Source of the DNA: TM7 phylum sp. oral taxon 349
GTDB taxonomy: Bacteria; Patescibacteriota; Saccharimonadia; Saccharimonadales; Saccharimonadaceae
NCBI GenBank assembly: GCA_018127705.1
Contig: CP072328.1
Coordinates: 957,751-1,021,750 of the forward strand
DNA: 64,000 bases
Direction: 5' to 3'
The first letter of the stretch is position 1. Each line of letters begins with the position of its first letter. The position numbers and the translations under genes were made by a program. This document shows positions 35,736-44,955 of this stretch, piece by piece. The notes under the pieces are model-generated. The model worked only from the letters and a program-made list of their open reading frames with translations, was not told where the DNA came from and made no database searches.

Positions 35736-36949
35736 GAATTCTTCTCCAGCAAGCACTTATCTGACAAATCTGTAGCGGTAGCGCGAGATACGCCCCCTAC
35801 TAACACAACAAACATCCAGAATAAAGACTGCCTTTGGTTGAGAAGTGTAAAACTCTCAACGATAAGAGCAATAAGAGCAACTTTAGCGTACACCGGAGCA
35901 TCCTTTAGGCGACGATAGATCCATATGATAAGGATACCACATGGTATGAAGCCATATACAAAAAGAATCGCAGGTAGAGTTGCATGCACTTCAAGCGGCA
36001 TAGCCGCCTTTACGAACCTGCTATATTCCCCTTGCCCAGCGCCAAATAGTATATACTGTGGATACAAATAAAGCTTATCATATCCCCGATCTTCCCAAAA
36101 TGTAAGACCATTTGTCGTGCCTCCGCTGGACGCCTTATTTGATATGCGCTCAATGATCACTTGTTCTGACAGCACTTCACTAATTGATGACTCACCTCTT
36201 ACGAGAGACCATGCTGGCATAATAATAAAAATAAAGCTAGTGATAGCAATAGAACATATATATGCAATTCGTTGAATAGTGCTGTACCGAGTCCGCCCGA
36301 TTTGCAAAAAAGCGTAACACAATATAGCCACAACAAAAAAACCAATTCCCAATATCATTCCTGTTGAGCCACTAAGTGCAATTAAGAATAATGCTAAAAC
36401 AAGAGCTAAAAGTGTGCGCGTAGACCGAGCATTTAGCCAATGGCGTATAACGTAAATATAAAGAAATGTTATAAATACGAAAAATCCAAACTGATTTGGA
36501 TCATTCATAGTCCCCATGTATCGCGTTTCGTCGTACATCCTGCCTATACCCAAAAGAAAAATAATAGTTTGTACCACGAGATGTATCTCAAAAATACTTG
36601 ATATTCTTGACAAAAAAGATTTGTCACGACTTAGATACGAAAAAAGAGTTACAGCAACAAGATTAAATATCAAGTATGATGAAGACAGTAAAAAACTAGC
36701 CTTACCTAACGTTACAAAATAACATACGTTGATAGCAATGGCTAAGAATGTAAATATCACAAAAAATCTATTGTCACGAATAACGCTCTTTGCCGATGAG
36801 TTGCTACGACGATTAAGGAATAATAACGATAGGGCTATAATAGCCGACAGAATAAGAAATATATCTGCAAATTGAAGACCACCAGAGCCGAATATATAGA
36901 AAGGCTTCAGCAGCAAAAATATTAAAAAAGATACTCTTGCGTATTTCAT
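35732..36949 (-). CDS. Wzy-like O-antigen/exopolysaccharide polymerase
   Basis: 405 residues with about 10-11 membrane segments and one large external loop (about residues 240-330), the architecture of Wzy. Sequence conservation in this family is low, so the call relies on topology and on its place between a flippase and glycosyltransferases. It joins repeat units at the outer face of the membrane. It overlaps the genes on both sides by four bases. Confidence 0.78.
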   Translation of the reverse strand: MKYARVSFLIFLLLKPFYIFGSGGLQFADIFLILSAIIALSLLFLNRRSNSSAKSVIRDNRFFVIFTFLAIAINVCYFVTLGKASFLLSSSYLIFNLVAVTLFSYLSRDKSFLSRISSIFEIHLVVQTIIFLLGIGRMYDETRYMGTMNDPNQFGFFVFITFLYIYVIRHWLNARSTRTLLALVLALFLIALSGSTGMILGIGFFVVAILCYAFLQIGRTRYSTIQRIAYICSIAITSFIFIIMPAWSLVRGESSISEVLSEQVIIERISNKASSGGTTNGLTFWEDRGYDKLYLYPQYILFGAGQGEYSRFVKAAMPLEVHATLPAILFVYGFIPCGILIIWIYRRLKDAPVYAKVALIALIVESFTLLNQRQSLFWMFVVLVGGVSRATATDLSDKCLLEKNS

Positions 36950-38046
36950 GCTATGTATAACTTCCTCATTTCTAATACAATATGCTCAATTTGATATTTT
37001 TTACTTCTATTCTTACTGCATCTTCCAAATTCATATATTCCATTCTGGGATATTTTCGTAATCTCAGTCGCCATCGCTTCTACATCATCAAAATCCACCA
37101 AGTAGCCATTTTTGCCCTCTTCAACAAGTTCAGTAGCACCTCGGCACTTCGTAGAAGTTATCGGCAAGCCTGCCGTCATCGCTTCCATAATATGCACCGG
37201 CAAGCCTTCGCGATAACTCGCCGATACTGATAAATCCGATACCATCAGTAACTGCGGTATATCAGTTCTATAACCTAGCAAATGGATATTATTTTGCAAA
37301 TCCTTTTCTCTAATGAGCTTTGAGTGAAAACCGTTCATACTGTCTTGACCAGGCAGGAGTAGATGAATATGTGGATTTGTAGCGACAAGTTTTTCCATCG
37401 CCATTATGAGCATGGTTTGGTTTTTATTTTTATTAAGTTCAGCCGGATAGATCATTACAAAATCGTCTGGCTTAAGTCCGAGTGATCGGCGTAAGTCATT
37501 GCGTTGTTTTTTTGTAAGACGCGGCTTGAACCGATCAGGATCAACTCCCACTCCAGGCACATAGCGGACATCTGTCTTGAATGCACGTTTCGCCCGTTTA
37601 TAATCCTCGTCGTTAATCGTGATGAGTGTGTCGGTATATCGCGCCATGAAACGCTCAGTCGGATAGTAGATTAGCCAATTCAGTAGCGGCGCACCCGTGA
37701 AAAAATGAAAGCCATGAGCTGTATAGATAACGCGCGTTCCTCGGCTACGGGCACGTCGTGCCGCCAAGCGGGTCACTACGCTCCCGACAGGGGTGTGCGT
37801 GTGAATAATATCGTAGTTTTCGCGGTCAATAATTTGCTTTAGCTGTTTGTATGCGCGAATATTACTAATAGTAAACGGGCTACGTGTAAACGGAACGACG
37901 AACGATTTGTCGGCGTCTAGAATCTTTTCTTCACCCATTGACGCATAATGCACTTCCCAGCCGCTCTCCCGCAGCATGCGCATAAATGGGCGGTTGAATT
38001 TTTGGAAGTTTGCGGTATGCGATGTGAAAAGAATCTTTTTACTCAT
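36946..38046 (-). CDS. Family 4 glycosyltransferase
   Basis: 366 residues, GT-B fold. The N-terminal half has IIHTHTPVGSVVTRLAAR and the C-terminal half the donor-binding motif YREGLPVHIMEAMTAGLPI with E-x7-E spacing, then GATELVEEGKNGYLV. It probably adds the second sugar of the repeat unit. Its start lies five bases after the phosphoglycosyl transferase gene. Confidence 0.92.
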   Translation of the reverse strand: MSKKILFTSHTANFQKFNRPFMRMLRESGWEVHYASMGEEKILDADKSFVVPFTRSPFTISNIRAYKQLKQIIDRENYDIIHTHTPVGSVVTRLAARRARSRGTRVIYTAHGFHFFTGAPLLNWLIYYPTERFMARYTDTLITINDEDYKRAKRAFKTDVRYVPGVGVDPDRFKPRLTKKQRNDLRRSLGLKPDDFVMIYPAELNKNKNQTMLIMAMEKLVATNPHIHLLLPGQDSMNGFHSKLIREKDLQNNIHLLGYRTDIPQLLMVSDLSVSASYREGLPVHIMEAMTAGLPITSTKCRGATELVEEGKNGYLVDFDDVEAMATEITKISQNGIYEFGRCSKNRSKKYQIEHIVLEMRKLYIA

Positions 38047-38050
38047 ATGC

Positions 38051-38680
38051 CTACTTCTCCACGCTTAGCTTCTGACTTTCTTTGTTTGCGTTATTCTCGT
38101 ACCCCTCGGAATGACCCGCCAGCGAAACAACCGTCCATACTGTCATCAATATACACTTTACGTCAAATGCAAAACTAATATGCGCAGCATAAAATCCATC
38201 AAGCTTTGCCTTTTTGTCGGGTGTCAGTTCATCGCGACCGTTTATTTGCGCCCAACCAGTGATCCCTGGTTTTACTGTTGTTGCACCATGCTTTGTGCGT
38301 AAACTAAGGAGTCTCTTTTCCGTTAGAACGACTGGTCGCGGGCCAACAATGCTCATATCGCCTTTAATAACATTGAGTAGTTGTGGCAATTCGTCAATAG
38401 AGAGTTTGCGCAAAACCTTACCAGATCGTGTAATATATGCATCAGCATTCTTAAAATCATTAGTCGGCATATCACTTGGCGCAGTTTGTGCCATAGAGCG
38501 AAACTTATAGACGATGAATGGCACATTTCCTTGACCTACGCGCGGTTGACGAAACAATATTGAGCCTTTTGAGTCAAGTTTTATCCATATTGCTGCACCG
38601 ATCATCAGCGGAGACAATATGACAAGTGCCGGTAGCGCAATGATAATGTCAAATACTCGTTTTCCAAAACGTACATACAT
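38051..38680 (-). CDS. Initiating phosphoglycosyl transferase (bacterial sugar transferase)
   Basis: 209 residues, the short monotopic PglC-like form. An N-terminal re-entrant membrane helix (about 12-33) precedes GSILFRQPRVGQ, FIVYKFRSM, KLSIDELPQLLNVIKGDMSI, VGPRP and PGITGWAQINGR, all diagnostic. It transfers a sugar phosphate from a UDP-sugar to undecaprenyl phosphate, the committed step of repeat-unit assembly. Confidence 0.94.
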   Translation of the reverse strand: MYVRFGKRVFDIIIALPALVILSPLMIGAAIWIKLDSKGSILFRQPRVGQGNVPFIVYKFRSMAQTAPSDMPTNDFKNADAYITRSGKVLRKLSIDELPQLLNVIKGDMSIVGPRPVVLTEKRLLSLRTKHGATTVKPGITGWAQINGRDELTPDKKAKLDGFYAAHISFAFDVKCILMTVWTVVSLAGHSEGYENNANKESQKLSVEK

Positions 38681-38701
38681 AGCGTAAACTGTCCTTCCGT
38701 C

Positions 38702-39439
38702 CTACTCTTTTTCGTATGCTTCACCGGTATAAAAATGTGAAATCGTGGTACAATTAGCATCTTTTTTCGCCGTATCCGCTTCTAGCTCTACGTCCGTCTG
38801 ACCTTTTGCCTGTGCTGGATCACTGCCATGCGAGTCGTCTGTCTTTGCCCCCTTTGGTTGTGAGTGGCGATAATCGTAGATAAAGAACAATCCGATGATC
38901 GCGAGCATAAATCCAGCAGCGGTAGCAAGTCCAATTTGAGTCACTGGGCGTACGTTTGACGGCGATTTTGGCGTACTGGCAGCGTCAACTGTATTGATTT
39001 TGATGCTGCTATTACCGTATAGCTCTTTAGCCTCATTACGGAATGATTCAATTGCGCCTTCAAGCAATAATTTACTCTGTTTCGCGTCAGGCGTTTTGAT
39101 TGACACATTAATAACATCCGTACCTTTGACACCTTGCGCAGTCACACCTGAAGCAAGTGCATCATACCCTTTATCGTATCCTTGGTCAGTAATAACCGGC
39201 TCAAGCACGCGACGCGATTTAAATAGCTCAACGTAGTTATTGAGTGCCACTGATTCCTGATTCGCTGCCGTCCGATTCGTTCCTACTAGTAGCAGCGTCG
39301 CTTTGCTTTCGTATTGCGGCGTCTGAATGTAATACGTATATGCGATACCGACGATTCCGCCGATCATGACGAAAATCGCTATCGTTAGCCATTTTTTAAT
39401 ATAAAACCTCAACAGGTCGTACAAGTTTATCTCTTCCAC
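38702..39439 (-). CDS. Wzz/CapA-type chain-length regulator
   Basis: 245 residues from a GTG at 39439, seven bases after AGAGGA; a GTG two codons earlier is too close to that site. Two membrane helices (about 18-38 and 160-182) flank an extracytoplasmic domain. The Pro-rich segment before the second helix (STPKSPSNVRPV) is typical. No Walker motifs and no separate tyrosine kinase are present, so this is the kinase-less type. First gene of the polysaccharide operon. Confidence 0.88.
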   Translation of the reverse strand: MEEINLYDLLRFYIKKWLTIAIFVMIGGIVGIAYTYYIQTPQYESKATLLLVGTNRTAANQESVALNNYVELFKSRRVLEPVITDQGYDKGYDALASGVTAQGVKGTDVINVSIKTPDAKQSKLLLEGAIESFRNEAKELYGNSSIKINTVDAASTPKSPSNVRPVTQIGLATAAGFMLAIIGLFFIYDYRHSQPKGAKTDDSHGSDPAQAKGQTDVELEADTAKKDANCTTISHFYTGEAYEKE

Positions 39440-39468
39440 GGTCACTTCCTCTTACGTTATTCTCTTTG

Positions 39469-39497
39469 ACTATATCACAATATACACCCTTTGTAAA
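39469..39497 (-). promoter_or_regulatory. Promoter of the polysaccharide operon
   Basis: On the minus strand TTTACA (39497-39492), 17-base spacer, TATAGT (39474-39469) with an extended TGA just before it. This fits the first gene of a seven-gene operon with stop-start overlaps. Confidence 0.8.
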
Positions 39498-39613
39498 TAC
39501 CTACTTAATTATTATGCCAAATCGTCAAAGCTTATTGAAAATACCCCTCTATTAGTGCTACTATTAAAATTACTTACTTTATATAAAAGTTAAGTGGGGT
39601 ATAAGGAAAAACG

Positions 39614-40678
39614 ATGCGAAAGTTTCGATTGAATCAGCGTCGGGTGGCTATAATATGCGCTGTCATATTGGTGGGATTATCAACAGTAACAGTGTTGCGT
39701 CAAAAAGGCGTCTTGTTTGACACTAAGCAAAACGACAGCGCTAACACACATGTCGAGCCGGCAAAGAAGACCAATACTGCTGCGCCGCAACCAAAACAAA
39801 AGGTAGAGCCGGCTACCGACAAGACACAGAATTCGCCTGCACCGCAAGCGAAGCCGGAAGCGTCCGCTATGCCAGCAAACGAGAAAAAAACAAATGAACC
39901 GCAGCTAGAACAACCTAAGCAAACAACAGAGACAAAACAGCCAACTGCAGACACAACCGCACCAACAGCTGAACAGAAGCAAGCGGCGCAAGCAGACGGT
40001 AAAAAATCGGCAGAAAAAACGTCAGAAAAGACAGCCGATACGGGCGCAGCTAAAAAATCAAGTGACGCATTCACGTATACAGCAAGTGCGGGCAGTTCGT
40101 ACACGTTATTTGCACGCAAGGCTATCTCGTCCGTTGTTGCCAATCAGCAACTTCAGGCTAGCACCACACAAACACTGCAGGCTGAGGTAGAGCTGACCAA
40201 TAATGCTGGCTCGCCTCTATTAGACATCGGACAGGCTGTCACAATTTCTCGTGCAAACGTTATCGCAGCGCTGCAACATACTGGCGTAAAAGCGACCACG
40301 CAAAATGCTAGTACAGATTCAGCGGCACAATCGCGCGAGTCTGACAAGTCTAAAGAGAATACACCAGCAAAAACCACGCAACAAACACAAGCCACAGCAA
40401 CGACCGCTGATTATAACGCGACCGCGAACCCTGGCGACTCGTACACATTTCACGCTCGTACCGCTATCGCAAAATATCTGCAGGCAAACAAACGAACGTT
40501 ATCGCCCGAACAACGTGTCGCTGCCGAATCGTATGTGACTGTCGCAGCTGGTTCGCCCTCGCTTGAGATTGGACAAACCGTTGCCATTACCGCAAAAACG
40601 ATCGCAGATGCTGTCGCTCAAGCGAGCTCGCTCTCTACGGACGAGCAAGCAGCATGGGCTCAGTGGGCAACCTCGTAA
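39614..40678 (+). CDS. Membrane-anchored protein with two LysM-like repeats
   Basis: 354 residues. One N-terminal membrane helix (about 10-29) is followed by a long Lys/Thr/Pro/Gln-rich linker (40-150) and two repeats: YTASAGSSYTLFARKAI ... DIGQAVTI and YNATANPGDSYTFHARTAI ... EIGQTVAI. The opening Y-x-[AT]-x-x-G-x-S-Y-T and closing I-G-Q-x-V-x-I resemble LysM, but the middle is longer than usual. LysM domains bind N-acetylglucosamine-containing glycans, so attachment to peptidoglycan is likely. AAGGA precedes the ATG, and a terminator follows. Confidence 0.72.
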   Translation: MRKFRLNQRRVAIICAVILVGLSTVTVLRQKGVLFDTKQNDSANTHVEPAKKTNTAAPQPKQKVEPATDKTQNSPAPQAKPEASAMPANEKKTNEPQLEQPKQTTETKQPTADTTAPTAEQKQAAQADGKKSAEKTSEKTADTGAAKKSSDAFTYTASAGSSYTLFARKAISSVVANQQLQASTTQTLQAEVELTNNAGSPLLDIGQAVTISRANVIAALQHTGVKATTQNASTDSAAQSRESDKSKENTPAKTTQQTQATATTADYNATANPGDSYTFHARTAIAKYLQANKRTLSPEQRVAAESYVTVAAGSPSLEIGQTVAITAKTIADAVAQASSLSTDEQAAWAQWATS

Positions 40679-40723
40679 GAAGTCATCACTGCCATTAGCA
40701 CCAACCCTATTCACGATATACCG

Positions 40724-40760
40724 TCGGCTAGATAGAGACAATCATCTAGCCGATTTATTT
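40724..40760 (+). terminator. Terminator after the LysM-like gene
   Basis: 10-bp stem TCGGCTAGAT/ATCTAGCCGA, 10-base loop, then TTTATTT. Confidence 0.8.
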
Positions 40761-41026
40761 AGATTAGACAAAGGAGTAAACGCTTTGGCGAAGAGCGTAC
40801 CGCCCTACTGGCTCTATATCTTTATCCCTATCCAGTACTACATTGCTACTTAGCAAGTTCTACAACGTCGTCGAACGTCCATCGCAATAAAGTAGCATGT
40901 ATCTGACCAATCAACAGTACACTGTTTACCCGTCCGATAAATTCATAACATATTCACAACAAAACGATGTAATTGCCTTAACGCCGCTTAATGGCGACTT
41001 GATTTCTATAGTTCCTTTTCTTTTTT
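40761..41026. other. Intergenic, nothing firm
   Basis: A weak GC hairpin near 40981-40998 lies downstream of truB on the minus strand. No gene seen. Confidence 0.4.
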
Positions 41027-41764
41027 TCAATTCGTAATACCAAAGTCGCGCAATTGCTGCGCCGCTGCGACGTCGTAATCGGCGATTCTCGTCCGTCGTA
41101 GTTTCTGGCAATATGCACCCGTTCCTAGTGCTACACCGATATCAACCGCCAGACTGCGAATATACGTGCCGCTTGATACGTGCGCGCGAACTTTAAGCTC
41201 TGGGTAGTTGTATGACAGCAGCTCAAGTGCATAAATCTGTACAGTTCGTTCAGGGATCTCAACTTCCTTGCCATCGCGGGCGAGTTTATAAGCCCGCTGA
41301 CCATTAATTTTTATTGCGCTAAAGATCGGCGGACGCTGCTTGATTTCGCCGGTAAATTGCGCGAGCACTGCTTGAACTCGCATAATAGACGGCGCAGCAA
41401 ATCTTTCGATAGAACAGCCTGAACCCCGAGCAAACTCGTCCGTCCGGCGTACAGTTGATTTAGAGGGAATCTCATCTGCATCATACGCCGAAATCTCTCC
41501 TTCCGGATCGCCCGTTGTGCTTATTTGCCCAAGCCTTATTGTCGCTTCGTACACTTTATCAAGTTTTGTATAGCGCATAGCATCTTTGCACGCTTTACCT
41601 GTCACGATGATCATCAAACCTGTCGCAAACGGATCGAGCGTGCCTGTGTGCCCAACCTTTACCTTTTTACCCGCCTGTTCCGACAGCACCCGCCGCAAGC
41701 GCGCTACCACGCCGAAGCTTGTCATGCCAGCCGGTTTGTCTATCAAGATAATACCATCGTGCAT
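41027..41764 (-). CDS. truB: tRNA pseudouridine(55) synthase
   Basis: 245 residues. The opening DGIILIDKPAGMTSFGVVAR and catalytic motif KVGHTGTLDPFATGLM (Asp nucleophile) are unmistakable, followed by KRPPIFSAIKINGQRAY and SSGTYIRSLAVDIG. TruB converts U55 of tRNA T-loops to pseudouridine. The C-terminal PUA-like domain is reduced or absent, as in short TruB forms. A TATACT box ends six bases before the ATG and there is no Shine-Dalgarno. Confidence 0.95.
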   Translation of the reverse strand: MHDGIILIDKPAGMTSFGVVARLRRVLSEQAGKKVKVGHTGTLDPFATGLMIIVTGKACKDAMRYTKLDKVYEATIRLGQISTTGDPEGEISAYDADEIPSKSTVRRTDEFARGSGCSIERFAAPSIMRVQAVLAQFTGEIKQRPPIFSAIKINGQRAYKLARDGKEVEIPERTVQIYALELLSYNYPELKVRAHVSSGTYIRSLAVDIGVALGTGAYCQKLRRTRIADYDVAAAQQLRDFGITN

Positions 41765-41770
41765 GCTACT

Positions 41771-41776
41771 AGTATA
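41771..41776 (-). promoter_or_regulatory. -10 box of truB (leaderless layout)
   Basis: TATACT on the minus strand, six bases before the truB ATG. Confidence 0.5.
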
Positions 41777-41851
41777 CTATAGTTGCTATATTGTAAAATA
41801 TGATATTATAAGCCTGTTCCTTAACAACGCCTATCCGGAAGGGAAGATATC

Positions 41852-42472
41852 ATGACTCCCATGGTCATTGCTATCGCTATCACCGTCATCACCGCCGCAA
41901 TCATCATTGCCTTTTGGGTAACGATGTTCCGTACTTTTCGGCGGAGCTCGCACATCATGCTTTTTATTTGGTGCGCAATTCTGAGCGCAGCCCTGTACGG
42001 CTGCGCCAACCTTGTCTCTCTACGCCTGACTGCACCCACTGTGGCGCAGTCGCTGGCAGCGTCAGGCATTCAGCCCAGGCAGAGCTATGCTCTGTCTGTC
42101 GGAACCAATCGCGACGACAGCCACCAGCCCGTCTGGGCTATCCTTGACCCATCGTCCTACGATGGACGCACTGCGAGGATGCATCTCCATGTGCGTCAGG
42201 GAGATAGCATTCTTACCTGCACTATCCCAGTGCAGCGTCAGAGCATTGACCGCGACGCCGACATCAACCCACCTGCTTCATCGGTCACGTTCTTAATCTA
42301 TAAGAACGCCCCGAGCGGAGTAAAAGCGCGGCACTTCGCTGGCGTGCTCTATGACCAGGCGACTGATTACGGCGGGTGCGTCGGACTCGTCCTAGCCATC
42401 ACAGGACCGGACGTTCACCCGGTCATCGCGCTGAGCGCGCAGGATCGCTCTCGGCTTGAGCGCTCGTCCTGA
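41852..42472 (+). CDS. Membrane protein of unknown function
   Basis: 206 residues. Two N-terminal membrane helices (about 4-27 and 35-57; the second ends near a Cys, LSAALYGCANLV) precede an extracytoplasmic domain of about 145 residues with several strands (ARMHLHVRQGDSILTCTIPV). It begins with a strong GGAAGGGAAG ribosome binding site. The Cys could be a lipobox (YGC), but the preceding first helix makes a classical lipoprotein signal unlikely. It is followed by the GC-rich terminator inside the 113-bp repeat. Confidence 0.7.
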   Translation: MTPMVIAIAITVITAAIIIAFWVTMFRTFRRSSHIMLFIWCAILSAALYGCANLVSLRLTAPTVAQSLAASGIQPRQSYALSVGTNRDDSHQPVWAILDPSSYDGRTARMHLHVRQGDSILTCTIPVQRQSIDRDADINPPASSVTFLIYKNAPSGVKARHFAGVLYDQATDYGGCVGLVLAITGPDVHPVIALSAQDRSRLERSS

Positions 42473-42489
42473 GCTCATCGCTATCGTTA

Positions 42490-42602
42490 AGGAATCCCCG
42501 CCACAACCAGTGGCGGGGTCTTCTCTTTGAACACTTACGTTACTTTATTGCCCAGGAATCCGGAACTGTGCTGGATCGGCAGGCGCCGATGGCGCAACTG
42601 CC
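42490..42602. repeat. 113-bp perfect direct repeat, left copy
   Basis: Identical to 44956-45068. It contains a terminator hairpin and the last 18 codons plus stop of the DHH-like gene whose intact copy lies at 45011. Weak similarity continues a few bases past the end, so the original duplication may have been slightly longer. Confidence 0.97.
42496..42527 (+). terminator. GC-rich terminator
   Basis: 8-bp stem CCCCGCCA/TGGCGGGG, 7-base loop, followed by TCTTCTCTTT on the + strand. Ends the gene at 41852. An identical hairpin lies in the right repeat copy at 44962. Confidence 0.8.
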
Positions 42603-42723
42603 TGTACTGTTTGCCGTATAGATGTAGTGGTATGAGTCCATCATACACATACGATTTATCTTGATACCTAAGCTGGGTTCAGCCAGCTAACCTAGAGTAA
42701 TCCTAACCCATAGATAGATAAGT

Positions 42724-43533
42724 TAATGGTTCAACCCCACCTTACCCTACCTACTTCCTCCCGTAGCAATTTAAGTAACTCATGATACACATCTTCATAT
42801 CTCATGCTATGCCTTATACCTTTATACTTTATATCTAAATTCACATTCTTTGAGGTGAAGATTAAAATGGTCTTTTCTAAGTCCGCGTAGCTTTTAGCTA
42901 GGCGGACTTTAGCAATGCCCCAGAAATTCTCTATACCATTGATATGGTTTTTTAGGATTGTTTTTATTAACGAATTCATTATTACCATGATTTACACGGG
43001 TAGTGACGCTTATATCCCCAGTCAACTAACCCGTCATAACTACGCCAACCATCACTGTAGATAGTACTATTCTAGCTGTACTTTCATTTGTACAATCTGT
43101 TTTAGAGTCTCTTAGGCTAACATGAGGTATAGGTACTAAGTACTATTTGGGTATATACCTTACCATGACGCTTTAATAGACCAAAGACAATAATCTTAGT
43201 CTTTGTTACTAGCTCTACGGAGACTATGTATATCATGTGCGCTACGTACTCTACATGGTCCAAAATAACTTTCATCAATCTCAACTTCGCCAGAGAGTGG
43301 CGAGGTGGCCTCGCAGCGCTTGGCGATAACGGTTCGAATATGCGTCAGAATGCGATTGATTGTATTGCGGTTCACGCCGGTTAAAGAGGCTATTTGAGTA
43401 GCCGTGATATCTTCACAAAATAGCCTAACAGTCTGCCTGGTTTTAGCCTCTGAAATATGTGAACGTTTTAGATACCTATTCCTCATCTGTTATTTAGTAT
43501 AGATGATGGGGTTAAAGTAGGCTTGAACCATTA
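42724..43533 (-). mobile_element. IS1595-family element remnant
   Basis: About 810 bases flanked by inverted ends: TAATGGTTCAACCCCACCTT on the left, and TAATGGTTCAAGCCTACTTT as the reverse complement on the right. It encloses a degraded transposase. Confidence 0.75.
42731..43486 (-). pseudogene. IS1595-family (ISXO2-like) transposase, broken
   Basis: The N-terminal part (QIASLTGVNRNTINRILTHI, an HTH) leads to GEVEIDESYFG with the first Asp. Further on, another frame gives YSDGWRSYDGLVDWGYKRHY with the second Asp, and the last part holds HINGIENFWGIAKVRLAK with the Glu. At least two frameshifts and stops separate them. The HINGIENFW motif is diagnostic for the family. Confidence 0.8.
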
Positions 43534-43549
43534 CATATACTACGCGCAT

Positions 43550-43736
43550 TACCGTACATCACGTACTCGGTATGGTCTAAAGTAGCTTTCATCTATTGCT
43601 CTACTTCGCCAGACAATGGTGAAGTAGACTCGTAGTGTTTAGCTAAACTAGACATAGCGGAACAGTCCTTTCGTAGATGCTAGTTTATTAACCTATATTC
43701 TACTATTTTATGGGCTGTTTTGGTTTAGTTTAGCAG
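43550..43736 (-). pseudogene. Second IS1595-type fragment
   Basis: The minus strand reads AKHYESTSPLSGEVE, matching the same region of the preceding transposase, then breaks. The + strand at 43712-43736 carries GGGCTGTTTTGGTTTAGTTT, an element end that recurs at 52505 and 52581. Confidence 0.6.
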
Positions 43737-43837
43737 ATCAATTTTGTTTCATGCAAACACTTCTCTGTTGTCGATCGCTGGGTCTTGACAGTTTTAATAG
43801 TCCTATAATGAAATTCTCTAACCATTCTAGCGAATCG

Positions 43838-44704
43838 CTAATCAATGCCCCCTGTACAAATTGAGATTTGTTCACTACTAACCTTTAGGTTACTAGTGTA
43901 ATAATCTTGTTTTATACGATCTATAAATGATAGAATTTCAGCTGATTTGACATAATACCCTAGATTAACCATTATTGGCGTACTGGGCATAATATTATAC
44001 CGTGTAGGTATTGTCTCAGTTATTAATGAACCATTAGCAGTATACTGTGGTCCTGCAAACAGATAACCGATAAGAAAAAATCTTGGCGAACCTATATGTA
44101 CAGTTCCTCTCTTATCACTATATCCACTATTATTAAATATATAAATGGGTGAGCCTGATGAACCTGGGAAACACGCCATATCAACTAATCCTATTCCTTT
44201 TTGGTTGAAATCGTTCCGTGGATGGCAAGCTGTAAATCCCTTTCTAAATATAGGAAAATTGTTTACTTGATCCCATAGTCCAATTGGGTAGCCAACCATA
44301 ACTAGCTCTTCTAAAGCGTCTAACTCTTCAAGCTCTTTCTGACTTGGAATTAATTCAGCATCATTTGTAATACAAAAAACTTCTTTATGGTATTCACTTT
44401 TAACTTTTTCGAAAATCGGATTTACATAACAAAAACATATATCTTTATCCTCATGAAAAATCCAATTAGCATCATATTGAATTTTAACATTTCCAGACAG
44501 ATGACCGTTGTTATCTTTTGTATGAACAAGAAAAGTTACTTTCTCATGCTCGTTGTCATTGACTACATGTTTGTTGGTGATAATAACTGTAATGTTACAA
44601 TTTCCTATTTTATAGTTGAAATAGGAACCCGTTCCACACCCCGATTCAGTTTTTAATCTAACTGTGCTGTACATCAACTGTTCCGGAATACTTTCAGGCT
44701 TCAT
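43838..44704 (-). CDS. Trypsin-like serine protease
   Basis: 288 residues, with AGAAGGAG before the ATG. The catalytic triad can be placed: His46 in IITNKHVV, Asp88 in EDKDICFCYV, and Ser183 in FPGSSGSPIY. GYPIGLWD before the nucleophile is also typical of the family. There is no signal peptide or membrane segment, so it should act in the cytoplasm. Stand-alone cytoplasmic trypsin-like proteins of this kind are found in bacterial defence and regulatory modules, but no partner gene is adjacent. Codons are A/T-rich, unlike the flanks, and it lies in a repeat-bounded island, both signs of transfer. Confidence 0.82.
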   Translation of the reverse strand: MKPESIPEQLMYSTVRLKTESGCGTGSYFNYKIGNCNITVIITNKHVVNDNEHEKVTFLVHTKDNNGHLSGNVKIQYDANWIFHEDKDICFCYVNPIFEKVKSEYHKEVFCITNDAELIPSQKELEELDALEELVMVGYPIGLWDQVNNFPIFRKGFTACHPRNDFNQKGIGLVDMACFPGSSGSPIYIFNNSGYSDKRGTVHIGSPRFFLIGYLFAGPQYTANGSLITETIPTRYNIMPSTPIMVNLGYYVKSAEILSFIDRIKQDYYTSNLKVSSEQISICTGGID

Positions 44705-44955
44705 GTTTAAAACTCCTTCTATTTACTTGTAGTACTTTGAGGTTCAAAAATCGTAAAAATATAAGATCAATAAAATCTAATTTGCATATTTCGTATAAAA
44801 TTAGTAGGCAAAATATCTTGTGCAAACCTCTTGAACGGCATTAATATTGAAATTTTAGCGCACCTCTTCCCGATATGCCAAAGGGTATACATATCAATGC
44901 ACTTAACTAAACCGCTCAACCAGCTACACAAATTATACAGGGAATGAATGGCGAT

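Larger units (their letters stand above)
42603..44955. mobile_element. AT-rich island between direct repeats
   Basis: About 2.35 kb of sequence visibly richer in A/T than either flank, bounded by 113-bp direct repeats that regenerate the 3' end of the neighbouring gene. Contents: a degenerate IS1595-type element, a second IS1595 fragment and a trypsin-like protease gene. No integrase gene was found inside, so the route of insertion is unclear. Confidence 0.75.

Noticed and set aside
40926-41111. 61-codon minus-strand frame at the truB 3' end
   Set aside because: Different frame over the end of truB, which is intact in its own frame.
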